This document shows, piece after piece, positions 1 through 11,480 of a DNA stretch of 64,000 nucleotides. The notes below the pieces were generated by a model that saw nothing but the letters and a program-made list of their open reading frames with translations, was not told where the DNA came from and did not search any database. The translations under genes and the position numbers were made by a program. Source of the stretch: Scortum barcoo (taxonomy: Eukaryota > Chordata > Actinopteri > Centrarchiformes > Terapontidae); the NCBI GenBank assembly GCA_023238725.1, contig CM041541.1, forward strand, positions 10,130,044 to 10,194,043, in the 5' to 3' direction. Within the stretch, counting starts at the first letter, position 1. Each line of letters begins with the position of its first letter.

Positions 1-83
1 CTGGAAAGCAAGAAGGCCTTGCTTCTCTCTGGCTCCAGAAGCAAATCTGCCGCAGATAAATCCATGATCCGAGAGTGGAGTTT
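1..83 (-). CDS. nckap5: nckap5 exon I, cut by window edge
   Basis: The exon begins after a strong acceptor (ttgcctttcag before AAA) in phase 0 and encodes KLHSRIMDLSAADLLLEPER then SKAFLLS plus two bases (AG) at the window edge. Recalled mammalian NCKAP5 continues LLLQ with KLHSRLLDLSSGDLLSEVER, so identity and order are clear. The last visible bases, TCCAG, could be the true exon end (a donor GT would lie just outside) or the exon may continue; this cannot be decided here. It marks the transition from the coiled-coil N-terminus to the long, mostly disordered part encoded further downstream. Confidence 0.9.
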
Positions 84-356
84 CTGAAAGGCAAAAGGAA
101 GGACACACCAGAGTGAATTTGGACTTCTAGGATTAAAATTAGCCTTGCCGCATCTCTTCTCTCAGCTACAACAGCAGAATGGTAGGATGTTTTTTTTTTC
201 CTTTCCAGTTCATCAATACTGTAAAGCAAATCTAAAGGTTGACTTTTTCAATATATTGTTCATTTAAATGTAATACCACAAATATTCTTTAACACTCAAG
301 CGATTTCTTACAGTAAAAAAAAGCAATGCAAAAACAATTATATTAATTAAAATACG

Positions 357-373
357 AATTAATTAATTAATTA
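357..373. repeat. AATT simple repeat
   Basis: About four units of aatt inside a very AT-rich stretch. Confidence 0.85.
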
Positions 374-3300
374 TTCATAATAATAATTTGAATTTGTTTT
401 CCAACATCTTAAACGGCAAATAGATGTTGAGGCTGAGCAGTATTTTGCCGGCCTTACAACTCCCCATCAGATTCCCTCTACTGGCGCCATGCAGAGCACT
501 GATTCATACTCCATGCTCAAAGCCATTAATGTCATCGGCCGGAAAAAAAACTAATGTGAATAGGAAATAATTGCATCAGGGAGTAAGGGATTCCTTTGAT
601 TTTTTTTAATTCATATGCTAGTCTGCGGTCTCTTCTGTTATTTAACTCTTGTGCTTAAGAGGGAAGGATACAAAACCAAATACATTTCCACGTATTAATC
701 TCAGAACTTAATTAGACTGGGTTCCCTGCGCTCAAATTAACTTAAATCTAGAGATATGCTGGAACAAAACACTTGATCTTACGCTGCATTTCCTGCCGAG
801 GGTAAAACTAATGCTCACTCAGGGAGTATATGTATATACAGGCGTGTGTATTTCTGCGCTCTGATATGTACCAGTCTCAGTCTCTGCCATTAAAATGAAA
901 TGCACTTCTCATGCTTTGTACCTGCAGCAGAAAAATAGCTATCAAGAAAATTGCATGTTATAAAAGCGAAAGTCACCTTCAGCAAATGGAAAGTGAGCTT
1001 TGAAAACTAACGGCTCAAATTTTCCATCAATGCCACAAACATTTTAAAATAAAAAGGGGTAGATTCATCCTCTCTTTTATTGCGTTCTATAAAACTCCTT
1101 GCTGACAGTTTGTATTGACTTTTTGTGTGTTGCGAAAGACGTCCTGTGAACATTTTAGTGTGAAAAAAAAAAAGGAAAAGAAAACGAAAGAAAACGGCTC
1201 TTAATGATCCCAAAACTTAACAGCTTCTTTTGTCTCTTAAGAACAAACAACCTGCATCATGTCGCCTGTGGCCAAAACACAACCATCCTACGTTTTTCGC
1301 TTCAACTTTCAGCAGAGCATTCAAAGCAAAGGCTGCTTTTTGTATTAGTGTGAGTCTGTGAATAAGCTCTCAAAGAGACTGACTTTTCACCTACAGTGAC
1401 TAGGTGGTAATGGTGCCATGGAAACGGATCGATGCCCACTATCAATGCTCTTTCAGCACACAGATATGGAAAAGTATTCTTTACTATTTTTAGAATTTAT
1501 ATAACATCACAATCTGCATCAGTGCTCGGGGATCTTTAAAACCTGGTTAGATTCGATTTAAAGGGAGATAAACTGTGGAGGTTCTGTCTGTTTTTCCCTT
1601 TTCCAGATCAAAATTGCCTGTTAAAAACTATCATTTGAATCCATGTGTGTTCCACTGATTGTGCTAAATGGGCATTATTCTTTCCAAATTAGCCTGGATT
1701 AGTGCCATTTTAGTTTTGCACCATGCCAGATGGCTTCTCATCCCAATTTCAAAGTCATGAAATTGCAATATGCGCGGCCCCCCGATTCACCGCATCGCGA
1801 GCCTCCCTGCTGTCCGCACGGGATGGGAGTGGCTGAGGTGTCACGGGAGGCTCCGATCTTATCGTAGGGTGCTGGATTTCACCTCCTCAGCATCCTCATC
1901 AAGCATTCAGTCGATAGTGTCACAGGGTCACGGGGGGGAAGATAGTTGAAGGAAACGGTAGATGACAAGGCCGCGTGCACACTTCTTGAACTTTTTGAGA
2001 TTCAAGGCCAAGATCAAAGTCAAAAATGTTAATTTAAATTTGTTAACATTTGGAGTAATTACATTGGTCTGGAAGACGTTGGAGAAGTTTTGTGAGTCAA
2101 ACTGAAGAAAAAGCAGAGGCTTCCTGCTTTTAGTCTTTGTTGTTTTTGGCTTGACAGTGGTCATATTTCAAGATAATGAATATCAGCCCCAGAATAGCAG
2201 CAATAGGCAGCCTCCAAACAAATACATCAGTATTGGCACCCGCTGTCAAAAACTCATCGGATGAACGGCACTGCAACACACACCCTCACAACAGCAGGCG
2301 GACAATCAGTTAGACACATATGAATTCAAACACTTGTATATGATGCTCACCTGCATGACCTGCTCTGTACATGACTCATAACAAAAGCTTTTCCTAAAGC
2401 TACAGCTACACGCCCGCCTGCTTAACAACACCAGGAAACGAGACAAAGACTCAGCTGTATTATGACAAGACTGAGGTGAGATATATGAAGCTCTATTTAA
2501 GTACTGTCATCCAATATCTCAAAAGCTCTCCTTTGCAAACATTGCAATTTAAATTGATTCACTGCTGTTCTTGAAAAGCAGCGTAATTTATTTAAATTTG
2601 TGATTTTTTTTTCTTTTTGCACAGAAACTTTTAGCTGACGGCCACTGCAGCAGCACATGTTTGACTGTACAAACTGCAAAACTGCATGAGCGGTAATGAG
2701 GTCATGCTGTGTCCTTGGGGCCCTGAGGTAGCTCAGCAAACACCGAGCATTTGTCCCGGTAATGGGCGGCTCAATTGCCACTTGCCTGTCATATTTGATA
2801 AGCAGCACAAGTGTATGGGACTGCACACCAGTTATTTTCCCTTGGCTCGCAAAGAGTGCATGGTTTGAGAAAACAACTGTCATTTTTTTTTTGTTTTGTT
2901 TTCAAATGTCAGGTATTTTTTCTGAAATGAATATGCGGCAATTTTGGAATCAAACCAATTCAGCTGAGGGCAGCAAAGGTGCACGTGGTGTCACCATCAA
3001 AAGCTTTACGGTTCTTTATCAGAGAAACTCAAGATGCCCACGGGGACCCCGAGAACGTTTAATTACTGATAAGGAAAAGGTCCAGAGCTAGATGGGAAAT
3101 AGTACACTCACATGGGTGATTAAGTCTCCCTCTGCTAGAAGCTCCAGGAGAGAAAAGAAATGAAAATTCTCCCTTGTTATTTTCATATTTTCCATTAGAA
3201 ATACTACGAGGATGGTTTAGTAAGTAGTATACGCTTTTAGAAGTCGGGAGGGACATAATGAAGTAAAAAATATTATAATAATGGTAGTTTTTAATAGAAG

Positions 3301-3854
3301 CTATGTGGACCTCTGTATTGTTGCTGCACTTATTATTTAAATATTTCATTTCCATGACATGAATGAATGATAAATAATCATTAGCTTATGTCTGTCTTTT
3401 CAGGAGACTATTACCTGTGAGTTAAAAATACACATCAAATTATTTTTATTTTCTCAGAAAAATATGTTGAGAAGCTGACATGCTTTTTTTTTTTTCAGCC
3501 CGGAGTAATGTCTGCAGGTCATCCTTTTGAAGATAAGATATGACACACCTGAAAATGACCTAAAATTCTGCAATAAAATCAACGTTTTGCTTTTACAGAG
3601 ACAATTCAAAAGGATAATTTGGAGAAAAGCTGAACAGTGAGATTGGCTAGTTAGATTAGATGAACTTAGACTAAATATAGACAGATTAAAAAGCGCCCCC
3701 GTCAGGAGGATGAACATAGATGCGTAACTGCTCCTCCCACACATGACTGGACAGCTCATAACGGACGCAGGGAACATCGCAGCGTGATCACATTGTGATT
3801 AATTCTGACACTGAATCACCGGTTGATGGTGAAATCGTCATCATTCAGTAACAA

Positions 3855-3870
3855 GCAGGCAGGCAGGCAG
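3855..3870. repeat. CAGG simple repeat
   Basis: Four tandem units (gcag gcag gcag gcag). Confidence 0.85.
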
Positions 3871-4213
3871 ATGATTTTGCCGGTGAAAAAAAAAAAAAGA
3901 CCCACGCGGTTGAAACGTGTCAAAACGTTGAACATACGGACTACTCCAAATGAACTGATGTATAATTGCAACTGTGTCATCATGTATTTTCAGCTGATTC
4001 GTGTGAAAGGAAAAACACATTACACAGAGTCTCTGCCTTAATTCGCAACTCCAGCTTGATTGCACCTCTTGGTCCCCACAGCGGTATCATCAATATCCCT
4101 CCTCAAGCCTTTTATATTGCACTTTCACTTGACAATGTTCCTGCCTGTCCAATAATAATGCTGGAAGTAGCTGGAGCTGACAGAGAGCTCTACAACACAC
4201 CCAGAGCCATATT

Positions 4214-4420
4214 ATTTCTCTGTCCTCCTTCCTTTTTTTTTTTACTACATTCATCTACAATTTGTGCCTCTTCTTATTTTGCCCTTAGTTTTTTTACTTC
4301 TGCCTCTTTGTCGGCTCTTCTGCAATCTCATCTCTCTCCATTTCCCCCCTTTCTGTCCTCCCCTCCTTATCTTGCCTCCTCTCTTTTCATCCTCCCCTCT
4401 TGCTCTCCTCTCTCCTCACG
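4214..4420. repeat. Pyrimidine-rich low-complexity tract
   Basis: The plus strand is dominated by C and T in long runs, mixing tcctcc, ttctgc and tctctc words. It generates spurious Leu/Ser/Pro-rich open frames of up to 195 codons. The transcript strand is purine-rich here, so it is not a splice tract for this gene. Confidence 0.75.
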
Positions 4421-4880
4421 TCGGGATGGACAGACTGACAGCTCCTTTCCCTTTCTCCTCTCCCCTCTTCTGGCAGCTCGCTATTTTCACAGTGACACCG
4501 AGGAGCCCCACAGCAATTTGCACAATTATGTGAAACCCTACTTTCCAAAGTGACCTTATTGGCCCCGCAATGCTATATCACTGTTTCCAATGGATGGGTA
4601 AAGCATATCGTGGCAGGTCCGTCTGTCTCATAATTACACCTTAAAAATCGAGCTGGAATGCACACACAGACACTTTTCAGTAAATTGGTGTTTTCCAGCG
4701 GACCAAAAAAGATGAACTGAGGCAATTTTCAGCCTCTCCAAATGAGAGAATGTGGGATTTGTGGAGAATATAAGTACAGTGGTCGCTCTCTGATGGTTAC
4801 AGAGGAGAGACTAGATGGTTCAAATATTTGTTTGGGGTTTTTTTTAGTGGAATATAAAGGAGACAAGTCATCCCTTCATG

Positions 4881-4922
4881 TACCATAGCAGATTATAGTT
4901 ATACCATAGCAGATTATAGTTA
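4881..4922. repeat. Perfect 21-base tandem duplication
   Basis: Two identical, directly adjacent copies of a 21-base unit beginning taccatagcagattatag (4,881-4,901 and 4,902-4,922). Confidence 0.95.
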
Positions 4923-5093
4923 TAGTGCTGCAAACATTTGTGAGAGGTATAAAACTACTGCATATTTTATTCTGATTTGGGAGGAGGTAGTTTTGGGGTG
5001 GCACCAGGGAGGAAAGGGACTTTTTTGGAGGAAATCTTTAAATTTAGTCTTTAAGCTTTTTCAAATCTTTCCTAAATAGCTGTAAAGAGAAAA

Positions 5094-5147
<54 letters not shown>
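5094..5147. repeat. TA dinucleotide repeat
   Basis: About 27 TA units with a single TACA interruption near 5,105. Confidence 0.95.
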
Positions 5148-5151
<4 letters not shown>

Positions 5152-5906
5152 CAGTAGTCCGGAGTGCATGTGTGAATTCTCAACTTGAAACTATAAAAAT
5201 AAAAACATTAAAACTGCACGAATGCAAACCTCAGACTGAACCACGATAAACAAACCAAAACAACTGCGAGGGATCTGCGCTCTGAGGCCCTGTACTTCCT
5301 TTATCTTTGCTTCGAAACAGAAAAAAAGACCAAAAAACAACTTCTGAGGAAGAAAAAAAAGAAAAAAAAATTGATAAAGATTGATATGAAAGGGGTTTAT
5401 TTTTTTGTATTCTAAATCAAAGTATTTACAGTCCTCTTTGTGGCGACTGTCTGCAGCTGGGACCCCACAGCAGTTTAATAACAACCCAAATGAAAAACAA
5501 CTTCAAATGCATTAGAATAAGAGCTCGCTCTTGTTTACTGGAGGAGCTGCTGCTTCCTTCGGAAATCAGCTGAGTGCACGGGAGGCTGAGAGTGGGCAAG
5601 CGGGCTTACAGGAGTACGGATATATGCTATGAATAAAAATAACATCTCCATCTTATAGGTACTGATGTGCAGCTTAGTGGCTCTTTACTGTTTCGACAAG
5701 CCTTTTCAGTAGTGAGTTTGGCGCCTGAAAAGAACATACAGTTTGTCCATACGAGGTTTACATTCAGGTGACTGGTATTCTGGGTACTTTTTCTGCAAAG
5801 CACACAGCTGAAACTCACTTCTCTGTCATATTTGCAGTAATTCTGCTGTTCTCCATTTGCTCAAGTGAATCTCCTGAATGTGTGAGCGTCTGAGTGGGCG
5901 GCATAC

Positions 5907-6026
5907 CTGGAGAAGCAGGTCCGAGGCGGGCTTGATCCGCTGCTGGAACAAAATGCTCAGCGCCCGGTTCTGCTGCTCGAGGTCGAAAACTCGAGTCCGC
6001 AGCTTCAGACACTCCTCTCTTAGATC
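5907..6026 (-). CDS. nckap5: nckap5 exon H (RVFDLEQQNR block)
   Basis: Forty codons in phase 0-0 begin DLREECLKLRTRVFDLEQQN and end RIKPASDLLLQ. The acceptor is ggatctgcag before GAT and the donor is CAG then gtatgc. The stretch DLREEC..K..TRVFDLEQQNR.LSILFQQR is the signature that identified the gene. Recalled mammalian NCKAP5 has DLREECVKLKTRVFDLEQQN, while NCKAP5L has KKRVFDLERQNQMLSALFQQ and lacks the DLLLQ end. This makes NCKAP5 the better call. The segment is a predicted coiled coil in its first 30 residues, and KPAS marks the end of the helix. The open frame that runs past the acceptor is intronic. Confidence 0.96.
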
Positions 6027-6255
6027 CTGCAGATCCAGAAGCAACACAGGGATTGTCCGCGTTCAGTCCGTGCATTTCACAGGCATCAAAACATGTTTAT
6101 GATTATGATTATGTTCATCAAGGGTGCATCGAGTGTATCACGAGTCTGAGAATGTAAGATTTTGCATTTTTGCAGGGTTAATTAATAAAGGCAGTGGTGT
6201 TGAAAATGACCTGAGATGAGAGGAAAAATGGTTTCCATGGAAATAAAAAACAAAC
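6027..6255 (-). other. Intron G-H (229 bases)
   Basis: This is the only short intron in the window. It runs from the weak donor gtttgt after the micro-exon to the acceptor ggatctgcag of exon H. It contains AT-rich sequence and a small ATGATT repeat near 6098-6115. Nothing else is seen. Confidence 0.85.
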
Positions 6256-6294
6256 CTTCTGGGTGAGAAGCGCCTGCACCACTTGATTGGCAAC
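6256..6294 (-). CDS. nckap5: nckap5 exon G, 39-base micro-exon
   Basis: Thirteen codons in phase 0-0 encode VANQVVQALLTQK, which I recall as identical in mammalian NCKAP5 and nearly so in NCKAP5L. The acceptor is a good pyrimidine tract ending ttttaag. The donor is AAG followed by gtttgt, a weak match to the usual gtragt. The exon is too short to be found by open-frame length; it was located by homology and by the phase gap between exons F and H. Only 229 bases of intron separate it from exon H. Inclusion keeps YERCLDE joined to VANQVVQALL as in the family. Its length is a multiple of three, so skipping would remove 13 residues without changing frame. Confidence 0.93.
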
Positions 6295-8149
6295 CTTAAA
6301 ACAGACAGAAGAAAAACATCATTGAATGTAATTTGGCTTCTTTGGCACAGTGATGATGTCTTCTTGATTTTTCATGACCCTTACAGGCCTCTGTAGGCCG
6401 CCTTTGCACTGCTAACGCTGCACTTCTGCAGCCAATTTACACATAAGATGAATTATCATGAGCTTCAGTGAAGACAACGGCGCAACATATTCAAGATTTT
6501 TCACCTTGTATCTTGTGTGTGTGCACGAAAGAGTGTCTTTTACACACATGGTACAAATCTTTTAAAATGCTTAACTCTCACTTCCTAATGGTGGTATTGA
6601 CAGCGCCGGGCTGATGTAGAAGCGGAGGAGTCTGGGCTCTGGTCTCACAGCGGCTAACACCCGCCCGCACTTCAGACCACAACGCCGGTTGAAGAGCGGC
6701 TCACATTACTACACATTGATTGCTCATTAATACCGTGTGAAGCCACATCGGCTCTTTTGAGTGCACTCGCTCTTGTTTATTGAATGAGGGGAGATGGGGA
6801 GTAAATATGGTGAAATGAGCCCTGCTTCTGCGGCCGCAGCTTAAAGATCTGCCTCGTCAAACAAAACCCAACTTAATGGTCTCGGACAGAGAATTTGAAC
6901 CTGTGATGGCGAACGCTGTGTGACTTTGACACAAGTGATTAAACTACAAATGAGCCTGACCGCACACTAAAACTCAGAGAAGCAGCTGGTCTAACATAAA
7001 AAATAATCATCCCTTCTGTTACAAAGCAAACTTTAGGCTTTCCACTGTTATTCTGTGCAGTCATAGAGGCACGCACAGCCTCCATCATCAAAACAGGATC
7101 ATTACCGAGCCCTCCTTCCACACAAGTCAACCACATAGGAAAATGGTTGACAAGTAAACACAACAAGGCTGAGTTGAGCCATCTTAATGAGGGCAGGGAA
7201 AGGAGACGAGGGCTGAATTTACTCCAAACACAATCCACAGAGGATGCAAACTCTAATACAACAGTATGATAACTCTCCCCCTCCCTTTCTTTTTTTATCA
7301 CTCAGTTACGATCTTCTTTCTCAGCCCGTCCTTTCTTCTTTCATTCCCCCTTCTTCCCTCGCCCGTCTTTCCTGCCTTCCGGCAGATCTGCTCAGTCGAC
7401 TGAGCCTGCTGGTTCCAGGACAAATTGGGCAACTTGTCCCTGCTGGACATACCCCCCCCACAGCCAGGGCTGGTTTATTCCCCTCATGTGGCTCCTTAAC
7501 CAGCACTTACCAAGTGCTAGTTCACTTTAGGTTATTTAACAGCTTGAATTTCAGACTGTTTAGTATAAAATCAAATCTGAGTACGAGTAATAAAAAGCTG
7601 CTTTGATCACTGAACATACTGTGGGTGCGACATTCTGCTATTATGTGAAAATGCACAAAAAGCCATAAAAGCCATAAAAGACTTAAGATTTAATTGTTCA
7701 TTCGAATTTAGAAAATCATGAAGTATAACTAGCATGGCTGCCATCAATGTTTTTTACATAAATCAGACTTTAGTCAGCTGAAGCTTGGTTTAGCTTAGCA
7801 CAGCTGAGACTCTGCTCGCCTCTTTATTAAAGTAAGAGATGAGAGAGATTTTTGTGTTAAAAATACAAGAGACTCTTTTCCTACGTAATTGTTAAGATCA
7901 ACAATTCCCCTTCGCCTCCCTCAAGTAAACTGCCAACCTGTGGGAAACACAATGTGCTTTGCAGGACCTCATTAAAACCTTAATCTGAGGCTCAACGATA
8001 CCGCTTGCTCTGTTCGCATGAAGCGAAAATGAACTGTACAAACAAACCCGTGAACTTTTCAAGGCAAGCGAAACATCTGGCGAGTCACGCGGCGCCCTTT
8101 GAATGCGCCTTCGGAGTGAGACAAGACAAACGGCGAAGCCCGCGCTCAC
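6295..8149 (-). other. Intron F-G (1.9 kb)
   Basis: No gene recognised. A C/T-rich stretch lies near 7,270-7,420. A small direct repeat of gccataaaa occurs at 7662-7679. Sequence near 7,760-7,810 (tttagcttagcacag) resembles a fragment of a common fish interspersed repeat, but the match is short and from memory. Confidence 0.75.
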
Positions 8150-8218
8150 CTCGTCGAGACAGCGTTCATACTGCTCCCTCTGGCTCTCGTTCTCCAACGC
8201 CAAGGCAGAGTTCCGCTC
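8150..8218 (-). CDS. nckap5: nckap5 exon F (ENESQREQYERCLDE block)
   Basis: Twenty-three codons in phase 0-0 encode ERNSALALENESQREQYERC then LDE. The acceptor is ttctttgcag and the donor is GAG then gtgagc, both strong. This is one of the most conserved pieces of the NCKAP5 family. The paralogue NCKAP5L has a related ENSALAQANENQRETYERCLDE (recalled), and the ALALENESQREQ form here fits NCKAP5 better than NCKAP5L. It is a helical, highly charged continuation of the end of exon E. Conservation across both paralogues suggests a structural or partner-binding role, not pinned down from sequence. Confidence 0.95.
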
Positions 8219-11200
8219 CTGCAAAGAACACACACACAAAATCAGACACACTTGGCGTCAGTGAAGCACAAACCTCGCTGTGACTTTGGCTGTTTGATGC
8301 AACAGCGATGAGGAGAGGAGACCTGCTTCACAAAGGTCATATGTCAACGCCGCACCAGGGAGGCCAATAAAAGATTTACAAAGTACCACAGAGAAAAAGG
8401 TCAAGGGGATGGAAGTTGTGATGCTGAACTTTGGGGTGGATAGCGAGCCATTTGGAGTTTGGACCTAATAAGAATATCTCCTCCACTTGCCAAGCGATGA
8501 GGCGGCGCCCTATTGATCTCTGGGAGTTTCCAATTTGTCAGCGGCAGGCAGCATATTAGGAGCTGTCAGCTGGCCTTGCTTCTCTCGCCCTCTGCCCTTT
8601 AGTAGAAACTACCTATCCCTTGATGAAAACATGGGAAACATAATTACAGCCCAAAACATCCTAATTATGCCATCTAGGAGGACTAATTAAAGCCTCGAAG
8701 CCCACATGGTTGTGGGTGCGAATGTAATGAATGACCAACATCATTAACCAACGCTCGTGTGTCTTTTGCGTTGGTTTGTGAAAGGGAATTTCTATTTTTG
8801 TGAGATGACTTTAACTGGAGAATCTTATTTATGATTGTTTATAATTAAAACCCACCCATGGATCATATTCCTGTCATGAACTGTACAAAATGAAAATCTC
8901 TTTTTCTTTCTCAAAAGCATCTAAAAGGCATCGATTTTGAATACACACCGACAAAAGAACTGAAGTGGAGGTGTGAAGTGTTGTCTGACTCTCCGAGCCA
9001 CACGTACGAAATGCAACCTAAGTGATATTTTGTTACCTGAAGCGTGACCTCAGTTGTATTGCTGCTTTATTGTTCAGGAGCCTTTAAACGTTTAAATGAG
9101 AATCCCTGTGTCATTTAGACTCGTGGCTTGTTTACCGCAATAACATTTTCTTCTATCGTTGTTCTGTAAATAAAAAATCTCACAGTTGTTTCAGGGGAGA
9201 ACCTTTAAATAAACAGCTCCCTCTCGCCTGACAGACCCAATACGGAGAGGCATGCATGTGATATTTAAGTTTATGAGGAGGGATTATTTCTATTTCATTG
9301 CAGACGGTCGAGATATTGATTCAAATTCCGCCCACACAGACCATGTGATCATATTCTGAGATACTTCAGTGTGACACCCTGTCTGAATGAGTATAGTACT
9401 GTGCATAACACCACTGTAAAAATGTATTATTATAAGCATGCTGCATGGTTACTGTAACTACAAGTAACCAAAGGGCAAAAAAACCTATCAATGTTAAAGA
9501 AGTTCCTCTATACTGCATTATGAGGCTGATAAACTCAGACTTCTCCATGAACCTAATAGTAATTTATATTAATTTATATAGAGATAAATTCATTTATGTA
9601 ATCAGGTTTTGCTTTAAAGCTGCGTTGGTTCATTTTCTTTGCGAATGAACTCCATGACAAACTGACATCTTGACACGTTATAACATAAGAATGAGCGCGT
9701 CATTGTGTATTTACACATCCAGCATCATCTGTAGTTGTGTTTTTGGCCACTTGATGAATTTAAGTCAAATGTTCACCTTGCTATCCACCAACTCTTCAAC
9801 AAAGACGTCTTGTTTGTTTAGAGGCTAAATGCTCCTTTTTCTTCACCAGCAAGCTGCTAACTTTGCCTTTCTTCCATTAAACTGGTTGTGTACATAAAAG
9901 TTTATCAAGCTTTTTGCTAAAAGAAGAAGCCTATACGCTAATGATAGTGTTGTATGGGGTCCAGAAACCAGAAAAAAATTAGCTTAAAGAGGCTAAAACA
10001 CCTCATGGAGCAGAAGGAAATAGTGTTGGGTGATGATTCTTACAGGATTTCTCACTTTAAATGATGCTTTACACATTATACATAGTCATTTGATACACCG
10101 TTAATATAGAAAATATTTTTTTAAAAATCTACCTCCTCAATTTGCATTTGCTGTTTCTCACCATCTTCAGAGTAACTTCAGGTTCAGCCTCATCACATCT
10201 AAATGTACTCGTTGACACTTTCCAACATGATGTAACTGTAAAATATTTACACACGCACAGTAAACGATCACTTGGGTAATTTTAGCATTTCATCACAAGT
10301 AAGATGACCGGCGGGCATTTCTCCCACAGTCTGGGTGTATTCATTTAAGACCCAGCACAGTGCGTGCCTGCCAAGTTAATGAACAGTATCAGTTGAGCTG
10401 GAGAAATAAGAGCCGGCCGAAGCTTACTTAGTGTCAGTGGAGTTTATGCACGATGCTTGGGGCAGTGATGTATTGCCCCTGCTTTGTTCTTGCTGCGTTT
10501 GGCGGTGGCGGCGCATCCATCACCGGCACTGTAGCAGAATAGAATAAAATGGCAGATAACTTTTGATAAAGCCATTTGGAAAGTAATGTTTGGGTAATGC
10601 GCCTCATCAGATGGATCACCGGGACAGGTTGACCGCACTTCCTGCCAGCGCACCGAGATAACTTACAGCTGAGGAGCAACAGGCAATTACCTGCCACTTT
10701 GCTGTAATTAGGGGCGACTTTCCTTCAGGGAGGCTTTTGTGTAATTTTGGTAAAAAAAAAAAAGGCAGACTACATTATGTGTGACTTAATACGGCTTTTC
10801 TTAAACACCTTAGTTCCTTGTTAGATGGGGATATCAGTCAGCTTCTTCATTATTTGCTTTATTATCAACCTGTCTTGCATGATTTGTAAATGATTTGAGA
10901 TGTGAGGACTGTACATCACACTCCCTCCACCACATCAACATCAAGACTTAAGAATGAGTCGGTAGGACTGATGGCTTAATTTAATTAAGTCTGTAATTGC
11001 TGAGGAGATCTGGGAGGATGTACGTCCGGTGGCTTCGGTTAAAAAAAAAACAAACAAGAAAACAATCAGCATGGATCGCCGTGGCTGCGCTGCCGCCTTT
11101 GCTGTTGCTTGGGGCTCGCGGCGGACTGCAGCTCCGATCCCCGAGCGCAGAGGAAAACAAACCGGAGCTGGAGTGCAGCCCGAGGCCCCCGCGGCGACTC

Positions 11201-11480
11201 TCACAGGATGACTTTGCTCTCCGAACGAGGAAGACTGGAGAATCTGACGGGCTGTCACGCTTTCAGACGCAACTGAGCAAGGACTCTGACAACTGGCAGA
11301 CAGGCCAGCCGCAGAGGATAGCCAGGGGTGGTGGGGAAGTGTGGATGCGAAGGAGGATGAAGAGGCAGGAGCGGAGAGGAACAAAGCAGAAGGGAGGTAG
11401 GCAGAGAGGAAGAAAGGAAACAGAGGGAAAGTCAAAGCAGTAAAGATAGGGAGAAAAAAAACTGGTGGTGAGGTAGTTAC
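8219..11480 (-). other. Intron E-F (3.3 kb)
   Basis: No gene recognised. A motif-dense stretch with three TAATTA cores lies at about 8,470-8,700. A region of about 9,720-10,030 has the look of a decayed interspersed repeat (gctgctaactttgc, gaggctaaatgctcc) without clear ends. The 10,997-11,443 plus-strand open frame is GC- and purine-rich sequence next to exon E, with no recognised homology. Confidence 0.75.
8470..8700. promoter_or_regulatory. Candidate intronic regulatory element (three TAATTA cores)
   Basis: TAATTA homeodomain cores occur at 8,641-8,646, 8,662-8,667 and 8,684-8,689, next to non-repetitive, moderately GC-rich sequence. Function is inferred from motif density only. Confidence 0.3.

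Larger units (their letters stand above)
84..5906 (-). other. Intron H-I (5.8 kb)
   Basis: No coding sequence or RNA gene recognised. Contents are an AATT run near 360, a CAGG run at 3855-3870, a pyrimidine-rich tract at about 4214-4420, a perfect 21-base tandem duplication at 4881-4922 and a long TA repeat at 5094-5147. A region around 2,500-3,100 is open in several frames on both strands but shows no homology or splice logic. Confidence 0.8.

Noticed and set aside
3966..4553. 195-codon plus-strand open frame
   Set aside because: Low-complexity pyrimidine tract giving Leu/Ser/Pro/Phe-rich peptide; no domain, no splice logic, no homology recognised.
5907..8218. Assignment to nckap5l instead of nckap5
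   Set aside because: The shared block alone is ambiguous, but LALENESQREQ, RVFDLEQQNR, SILFQQR, DLLLQ and the N-terminal coiled-coil exons A-D fit NCKAP5.
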